A stretch of DNA of 64,000 bases, from positions 1-64,000 of the forward strand of contig JAPJBO010000544.1 of NCBI GenBank assembly GCA_030068145.1, read 5' to 3'. The notes beneath the pieces are model-generated. The model made no database searches and was not told the DNA's origin. It was given only the letters and a program-made list of their open reading frames with translations. The stretch comes from Diplonema papillatum. Its lineage: Eukaryota; Euglenozoa; Diplonemea; Diplonemida; Diplonemidae. Positions 57,691 to 64,000 of this stretch are shown piece after piece (within the stretch, counting starts at the first letter, position 1; the number at the start of each line of letters is the position of its first letter). A program made the position numbers and the translations under genes.

Positions 57691-58762
57691 TTTTCTCGTC
57701 TACTTCGCGGCTCGCCTTGAACTCCTTCCACCACGCGAGCAACAAAGAGTCGGGAAAGAGTCAAAGTGTAGGTCAATGCAGAAGCTGTGCCTCGGAACCT
57801 TCCGCTTATTACGAAGTTTGCATGTTTTCTCTGAGTTGTCCTTCCATCTTGTGGAAGGCCAGCAGGTAAAACGGGTTTCTCGGTGAGACGAAAAGAGCGA
57901 GGGAAAGGCCAGGGCGAGAGAAGCCAACACAAGTGCAGTGTACTCCTCGTTAATAGTACATGCCAGGTCGGTCTGGTGCCTGGCGGCAACAGGACGACAA
58001 GCACTGACCAATCCGGGGAGGTGTGCTGCAGGTGTAGACGAGCCTCCAGGGTCAACGTATCGGTATCAACAGAAGCAAGCAAGCTGCAAACCTGTCAGGG
58101 GCATTGGAGAAAGAACAACACACTACTGCGAGAGTATTCGACAAAAAATGTCTTCACTGTCGCCAGGCACGAGGGGTCGTGTGGTGCTCGTCTTGTTCTT
58201 TCGCGTTTCGGCGTGAGGGACGCTTTGGAGGGTTCGAAGGTTAGTGGGGGGTGACGCGGCGCACGCCGGTGTTTTTTTTTTTTTTTTTTTTTTTTTTTGT
58301 GTTACCGTCGATCCCGAAGGACGATCAGTTGGGTGTCTTGCGACCTTTTTTTTTTTTTTTTCTAAAGGTCAGGGCATTAGCTTGGTCTCCGGCCTAATTT
58401 CCAAAATTGGACTGCCAACGGCTTTTTGCGTCTCACTCAGCAACATCGGCTCAACACAGCGCAACGCGACGTATCGTCACGACAATGCTGGGCCCGGAGT
58501 CCCTCGGATTGCACATTGGCCACCTCTGCCGGGGGCCTGGGTGATGGTGTAGCGCCGTTTTATTTTCTTCTTTTTCCCCGCCGGCCTTTCCAAATTTGGA
58601 CTGACAGTCCAAATGTGGATATAGAAGCTAATTCCCTGAAAAGGTGTGCCCCTCTAGCAGAATCGGTACCATCTTCAGAATGACTAGACTGCAACTCCGA
58701 TCACCACCCGGTACGCGGTGCTAGTCATGCCATTGCTAGTCACTTACTGATATTCCTACTCG
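57691..58762. other. Unrecognised sequence with long T runs
   Basis: T run of about 27 at 58271-58298 and a shorter one at 58347-58361. The segment after the first run (GTCGATCCCGAAGGACG) resembles 61905. No gene recognised. Confidence 0.5.
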
Positions 58763-58812
58763 GAAATCTTACTAGTCATATGACTACACTGTCATATGAC
58801 TAGTAAGATTTC
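58763..58812. repeat. Perfect 22-bp inverted repeat with 6-base loop
   Basis: GAAATCTTACTAGTCATATG... at 58763-58784 is exactly complementary to 58791-58812. Surrounding sequence (58700-58960) is rich in CTAGTCA and related short palindromes. Confidence 0.9.
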
Positions 58813-59735
58813 TGACGATTGCGGTAGTCATTCTTACTGAATGAGTCCACTTTTGTGGGAAGAAAAGGTACGCCCCGTAAAGGGATTCCTTTCATTCTTA
58901 CTACTGCAGTAGTAGTGCACTCTTCAGTAGTAAAAGAATATGACTTGTCATTACGCTGTTTTTCAAATGACTCGTGTAGTTTCGTTACTAGCATTACTTT
59001 TCTCCGTCTCGTTTTTAGAGTTAAAGTCATTTTTAGAGTGCAAATGTTTCTGGGTGCGGCCTTCCTTCTTTCAATGAACTTTCCTCATCGACAGAACCGA
59101 GAAAACAAAGGTTTGCTTTGTTCTGGAGAAGAATAAATGTCACTCTCGTCCACCGCTCCTGCTCTGCTTGCCGCGCGCCGTATGGTTGGAGTAAAAGGTG
59201 AAGCCAGAAAGTTGCTAATCTTGCTGCTGACCACATGAAGTGGTGTAGCGGCAGGATCATCGCACCAAAGGTTTTCACTTCTGGAAGACAAGGGCCCGAA
59301 AGGCAAACCCGCAGCGACCACAACCCGAGCACGCAAGAGGCACGCGGAAAGCGTCGACAAGGAATCCCCAATGTCAACGCTGAGAGATCGGCTTGGGAAA
59401 CAGTTCTAGTCACAGACGGAAGACTTGAGGATACCGCGCCGTAGTTGTACCGTTGCCCATACTTCGTCAGGGCTGCCCCACCACCAGCAGCTTCTATCCA
59501 CGTAGCTAGGGCTCGGTCTAGACTCATCAGCTTTCATGCAACTGCGCTTCGAACTGAGAAAGGACACAGTCTTGGACACATCTTGCAAAACCCTCTCCAG
59601 GTAAGGTCAAGCGCGGGTACGGTGGACCAACCACGCGCACCCCGCCACAACGGTTGGCCGGTCTTTTGCTGCGCGGAGGTGACGGGCCTGCCTTCTCCTG
59701 GAGCGTTTCGCGTGTTTAATTTTTTGAGGTTGTGT
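58813..59735. other. No recognisable gene
   Basis: 920 bases with a TTTTTAGAGTTAAAG scrap at 59013; otherwise nothing identified. Confidence 0.5.
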
Positions 59736-60008
59736 GTACCAGGGAAAGCCTGCTACACGGGAGCCAAGCTTCACGTGCTCGGCGGTACTGCAGAGCCACG
59801 GGCCTACGGGTCAAGTGGCCACCGATTTCCCAAACTAAAGCATCAAGGCGTGGCGCACCTTGGGGCTTGGCGCTTGCGCTGAACACAAGCTCGTAGAGGC
59901 GGTCAGCCGCAGGGCAGAGCGGACGGGGTTGTGGCACTGAGCTGCCTCCGACCCGAGCTTTGCAAGCTGTGGTTGACCGTCACGTTCCTGGACCAGGAGC
60001 GGCCTTTT
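59736..60008 (+). repeat. Repeat C copy
   Basis: GTACCAGGGAAAGCCTGC ... ACCAGGAGCGGCC followed by a T-rich end. Confidence 0.88.
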
Positions 60009-60257
60009 TATTTTCTTCTTCTTCTTTCGAGGTTGTGTGTCGCAGTTGCGCGCGGGCGCTGGGGAAGGAAAGCAAAGGTGCGTGCGAAAGAAGAAGTGTG
60101 AAAACGGGTTTTGCCTTGAGGCTTTTCGTGTTATTTTGCAAATGCTTTGGGCTATCTTTATGTCTGTGCTTGCAGTCGTCTTCTTAACCATGGTTAAGTG
60201 CGCAAATGGTGTCAGCCGAAGCTGGTAAAGCTTCGGCGCCGCCCACGTTATGTTTGT

Positions 60258-61060
60258 TTAGCATTGAGTTCTTTTAAGTACATGAACCACATGGATTAGC
60301 ATGCACTGCCTTGAAAGTCAGGTTATCGGATGACGTCGTCACCTGCCATTGCGTCGTCAAGGTCGAGCATTTATGGCGCTAGCCGGATTTGGCTTTCTTG
60401 CGATTCCAAAGACTGAGTCGGCGAGTACGAGGGCAGGCAGGAGTGCCCGTTTTCCACTTTCGAGGGCATTGGTGTGCCCGTGGTCCCCGGTCGTTTCGGA
60501 GAGCTGCTTGCCCTCGGTACCTTCTTCTTCCTTCGATGCACCCCTGAGTCGGGTGTGGTCGCCTTCGTCTTCTTCCGCTTGCGGCCGGCGATCGGGCCTT
60601 CCTTCGGGGTGCCAAGCACCCTCTTCTTCAGCGCTGGTCGTTCGCTGGTTCCTGGCGTTGGTGGCGGCCTTTTGGTCGCCCGTCCGGTCGTCGCCGTCTC
60701 CTTTTTCGTTGCCGCGAGCGGCGCTCGCTTTCCTACTGGCGTTTCCCGTTGTACGTATGTTTGGCATTGAGTTCTTTTAAGTACATGAACCACATGGATT
60801 AGCATGCACTGTGCCGCCGCTTAAGGTTACTTTATGACGTCGTCGCCTGTCATTGCGTCGTCAAGGTCGAGTACTTGTGGCGCCAGGGGCGCTGGGCTTT
60901 CTTGCGGTTCTGGAGAATGCGTGGGGAGGGCACAGGTGCGGACAGGCTTGCACGTTTTTCACTCTCGAGGGCACTGGAGTGCTTGGGGACGTCGGCCGTT
61001 CCTGGTAGCTGCATGTTTAGCATTGAGTTCTTTTAAGTACATGAACCACATGGATTAGCA
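60258..61060 (-). repeat. Tandem D-family units with coding end LDLDDAMxGDDVI
   Basis: The 3' tail block (plus strand GCATTGAGTTCTTTTAAGTA ... GGATTAGCA) occurs at 60261, 60767 and 61019. Between tails lie Lys/Arg/Pro-rich coding remnants (minus) that end LDLDDAMAGDDVIR or LDLDDAMTGDDVIK and then stop. One copy has a premature stop just before that ending. The protein is not recognised; it could be a nucleic-acid-binding ORF of a retroelement. The D tail alone recurs at 52134. Confidence 0.6.
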
Positions 61061-61470
61061 GCGGCAGAAGGAGCAAAGTGGTTAGGACCACTTATTTCGT
61101 GCACGCGCGACCAGACGGCCGCCATGCTCCCCGCGGCACGCAAAGCGAGCGCCGTGAAGCCCTGTGCAGGGCTTCGCGGTGCACCGGCAACCGCGAGAGG
61201 TCTCCTGCTGAAGCCAGGTGGATTGGCTCGAGGACGCATGCATCCACCGTCGTTTCGAAAGCCGCTGCGAGAAAAAGACAATTCCTGAACGCCAACCAGG
61301 AATCATGATCTGCTCAGCCACTGTTTGTGTGTGGGTGCCCCTTTGAAAGCTGAAGAATGAACGGTATGGTCAATGCATCAATGTAGGCTTTACACGACTA
61401 CAATGGTATCGGGGAATCTCTGATTCTTCAGATTTTCCTCGGTCCAGTCTGGTTTGAGTGACAGGAAACG
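61061..61470. other. Unrecognised sequence and 18S upstream flank
   Basis: No gene seen. 61432-61460 is the 28-base flank shared with 57443-57470. Confidence 0.5.
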
Positions 61471-61560
61471 TGGTTGATCCTGCCAGTAGTCGTATGCCTG
61501 TTTCAAGGATTAAGCCATGCAAGTCTCAGAGTAAATGGATTAACAGCGGGTGCAGTCCCG
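61471..61560 (+). rRNA. 18S rRNA 5'-end fragment, copy 2
   Basis: TGGTTGATCCTGCCAGTAGT, CAAGGATTAAGCCATGCAAG and AAATGGATTAACAGCGGG match the SSU 5' end. Similarity stops after about 85 bases, earlier than in copy 1. Confidence 0.8.
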
Positions 61561-62024
61561 CTCAGGATTGTCCAAAGCAGCGATGAGTTGGCAGCGCAAA
61601 CATTTGTTGTACCTCAGGCAGGGACAGGTGCCCTTATGGGTGTGTGTGCGTTCGTGTTTATGGGTACAGACCCATCGAGCGGGAATAGAGAACGGTGCGG
61701 TACAGAAGGTGTAAGCATACAAGGAAAGAGGGCTGCGTGGACTCGAGTCAGAAGGCTGCGACCGGAGTTCTTCGGCGACGAGAGAAGCAGAAGGTTCCAT
61801 CGACAGGGGCAAGAGCGATGGAGTTTCGGACTCGTCATCGTCGGGCACCTGGGTGTTTGGTGAGAAAAGGAGGGTGATGGTGGAATGCCATTTTTGTGTT
61901 TCCGACGATCCCGAATGGACGTACAGATTGGTGTCTTTCGACCTTTTGTATGCTTGTGAAGTTCAGCTTGAGTGCGTGCTTGTGGTGATCGGTGGGGTTC
62001 CCAAAAGAAATGTTTTGTGTATCG

Positions 62025-63565
62025 TATCTTCGAGCTAGACTTGATCTCGTGCATTAGCCAAGTGGCCCATTCTGTTGTTTTCCCGATGGGCTCCTGGTAG
62101 CGGACTCGCACGCAAACGGACAGTATGACTGCTGTGTTGCGGGCCGCAAATTCATCCAATATTTGTCTGTAGGTTATCTCACTCTGTCCAAAGATGCGCG
62201 TGAGGTTGGCTTCGGGTCCGTAGCATAGAATATGTCGTTCGTCGCCAGCCGTCAGGACATGATCTGCACTTCCTCGGTGGTAGCAGCCTTCTACGGCGCA
62301 CTCGTTGCGGGTTTTGAACGGCATGATGGCTCTACGGGTGAGTAGGACCTTCTGATCATGATCATTTGCCAAATTTGTCACCTGAAACCACGTCCAGGAT
62401 TTGGGCACAGGGTAGTGCGGTCAACGAAAACTCTAGTTTCCCCTTCTACTTTCTCCTACTCTCGCGGTGTACGGTTTTTCTTGTACAAGCACCTGCTTTG
62501 TAGGAAATACTTGAGGAGGCTGCCAGCTGCAAAAGATCGAAGGAGGTAAATGTGCTGTAGCCCACACGAAACACAGGTGAATCTGGGTTCAGTGGCGGGC
62601 GTAAGCGTTCAACAAAAAAGACCCACGTTGTAGTTGTATTGTTTCTCCCCCTCTAGCCTCCTTCGAAGTAGGCAACCCCTCGAGTATTTTTCTTTTTCCC
62701 CGCCGGCTTTTCCAAATTTGGATTGACAGTCCAAATGATCTGTTGTGTTTGCGTGATTTGTCGTGTGTAGGGGTAGACCCGCATGACGTCACGTCCGTTC
62801 AACACGTGGTTCGGTGGGTACAGCACTTGGAATCCCTTCGGTTCTTTGTCTGGCAGCATCGTCGAGCATTTCCTTCCAAGCTGGCACTTATATAAAAGGA
62901 AGCTGTCATACCAGTTCCGGAGGCGCGGTCTCGGTGTCTTCGAAGTACTTGGACAGCGACACCACGGTTTCCGGGTGCATGCTGGTGCTCGCGGGCTCCG
63001 ACTTGTCGGTCGACGTGGCGGTGGGGCTGTGTGACCTCGAGAGTGGCTCGGTGACGATGCGAGAGTTCGACGGGAAGCGCGACGGGTCAAAGGAGTTGCT
63101 TTTGAACTCGACCTCGCAGTCCGCGAACCCGAAGGGTGACCCGCCTTCGTTCGCGAACGGCGCGTTTCGGCTCGAATCGAAGTGCCGGTCGCCATCATCG
63201 TCCATTGGGCTGGGCACCGTCAGCAGCTGCTTCGACATCCCCTGCCCCGGCACGTCTGGCGGCACGAAGCCGTCTGCGTCGAAACCCTGCACCGGGGAGA
63301 AGACCGGGAGTCCGAGGGCTCCTGCCTTTGCCGGGAGGGGTGAGGTCGTCGGCCGCTCGAGAGACTTGACCGAGACGCTGCCCCGGCGCGGCTTCTTCCG
63401 GCGCGGCGCGGTTCCGGAGAGTGCGGCGATGGCCAGCGCGCCGACGAAGGCGGCCGCGACCAGGCCGTTTTCCCCGAACCACTTCTTCCGCCGCCGCACG
63501 TAGCGCTTCCAGCGCTCCTGGATGCGGAGCGCCGCGTACAAGTGGTACACAGTGAAGGCGTCGTG
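62025..63565 (-). CDS. Partial gene of unknown function: IQ motif, membrane segment, Cys-containing second exon
   Basis: Exon A, 63565-62912 (218 codons, acceptor CAG before it, donor GTATGA after it). It starts HDAFTVYHLYAALRIQERWK; IQERWKRYVRR fits the calmodulin-binding IQ consensus. A hydrophobic stretch GLVAAAFVGALAIAALSG (about residues 39-56) may cross a membrane, followed by a Ser/Pro-rich region. Exon B begins at 62381 (acceptor TTTCAG) in the same phase: VTNLANDHDQKVLLTRRAIM, NECAVEGCYHRG, ILCYGPEANLTRIFGQSEIT, QEPIGKTTEWATWLMHEIK. Its coding character fades near 62025 without a clear donor or stop. The gene continues upstream past the window edge through a tandem-repeat intron. The exon join is inferred from phase and strand. 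No domain family is recognised beyond the IQ motif. Confidence 0.6.
62460..62905. repeat. Inverted repeat J and repeat G in the unknown gene's intron
   Basis: 62460-62690 is J in minus orientation (CACCTGCTTTGTAGGAAATA ... GTTCAACAAAAAAGACCC). 62760-62905 is G and ends just at the donor of exon A. Confidence 0.8.
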
Positions 63566-63569
63566 CTGT

Positions 63570-64000
63570 GGGGTTGTGGAGGGGAGTGAAAGAATGTGCT
63601 TTTTTGGCGCCAACACTGTGAATGTGTCCGTTGTGGAGGGGGAAGTGCTGGTATGTGATAAATACCCCAAATGCGTCGTGAAGGGATAGTGCAGAAAAGC
63701 GCTTTTTGGGGTGTGGTATGGCTACAACACCGTGAATGTGTCCGTTGTGGAGGGGGGAGTGCAAGAATGTGCATGGGTGCTGTGGTGTGTGTTAAACACC
63801 CTAAATGCGTCGTGAAGGATAGTGCAGAAAAGTGCTTTTTGGGGTGTGGTATGGCTGCAACACCGTGAATGTGTCCGTTGTGGAGGGGGAAGTGCAAGAA
63901 TGTGCATGGGTGCGGTGGTATGTGTTAAACACCCCAAATGCGTCGTGTTGTGGGGTTGTGAAGAAATGGTGCAGAAATGTGCTTTTTAGGGTGTGGTATG
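63570..64000. repeat. About 115-132-bp tandem repeat filling the intron at the window edge
   Basis: GTGAATGTGTCCGTTGTGG at 63618, 63732 and 63864. Units also contain AAATGCGTCGTGAAGG and CTTTTTGGGGTGTGGTATGG. The first unit overlaps the exon A acceptor (GCGTCGTGCTGTGGGGTTGTG), so the array seems derived from that exon-intron border. Confidence 0.88.

Noticed and set aside
49563-60008. Repeat C as a protein-coding family (PGKACYTGAKLHVFGG frame)
   Set aside because: Several frames on both strands are open across the copies simply because the copies are nearly identical; no frame is favoured.

Overview
This window is nuclear DNA of a repeat-rich eukaryote. The evidence is two ordinary eukaryotic genes (Rab2 GTPase and a MAP kinase) with GT-AG introns, fragments of cytosolic-type 18S and 28S rRNA, and many transposons of eukaryotic type (hAT, a LINE with an OTU domain, Helitron, MITEs). 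Lineage cannot be fixed from sequence alone; a protist or alga is the likeliest guess. No bacterial operon, CRISPR array, LTR retroelement or Polinton was recognised.

Layout. 1-14480: a Russian doll of transposons. A hAT transposase gene (minus strand) is cut in two by an 11,973-bp DNA transposon at 1853-13825, which has TGAGCCAATTCACC terminal inverted repeats and a perfect 5-bp target duplication (GAAAA). That transposon carries a 724-aa hAT-like transposase and a separate 341-aa protein with a BED-like zinc finger. It is itself interrupted by a 7.7-kb LINE (6031-13755) with two intact ORFs; the LINE sits inside the transposon's subterminal CGATTACACT-type repeats. 14481-16811: a roughly 43-bp minisatellite in two blocks with duplicated spacer. 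16812-25248: mostly unrecognised, with a 28S rRNA fragment and dispersed repeats.

25249-29789: complete four-exon Rab2 gene (minus, 208 aa), its introns stretched by a MITE, tandem repeats and dispersed elements. 29790-37540: tandem arrays and copies of repeats here called R1 and B. 37540-41640: decayed Helitron (minus) with a 9 x 58-bp expansion inside its helicase and two foldback elements. 41650-48255: dispersed repeats, minisatellites, a small repeat-borne 87-aa protein, and a second MITE with an identifiable empty site.

48256-53063: complete three-exon MAP kinase (minus, 394 aa) with an unusual T-N-Y activation motif. 54582-56354: a 1.77-kb internally deleted relative of the big transposon, with its own 5-bp duplication (GTTCC). 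57481 and 61471: two 18S rRNA 5'-end fragments sharing the same upstream flank. 62025-63565: part of a two-exon-plus unknown gene with an IQ motif and a membrane segment, running off the window through a tandem-repeat intron.

The most notable discovery is a transposon lineage defined jointly by TGAGCC ends and 5-bp target duplications. It is seen in four insertions here: the 12-kb element, its deletion derivative, and two MITEs of 170 and 178 bp.
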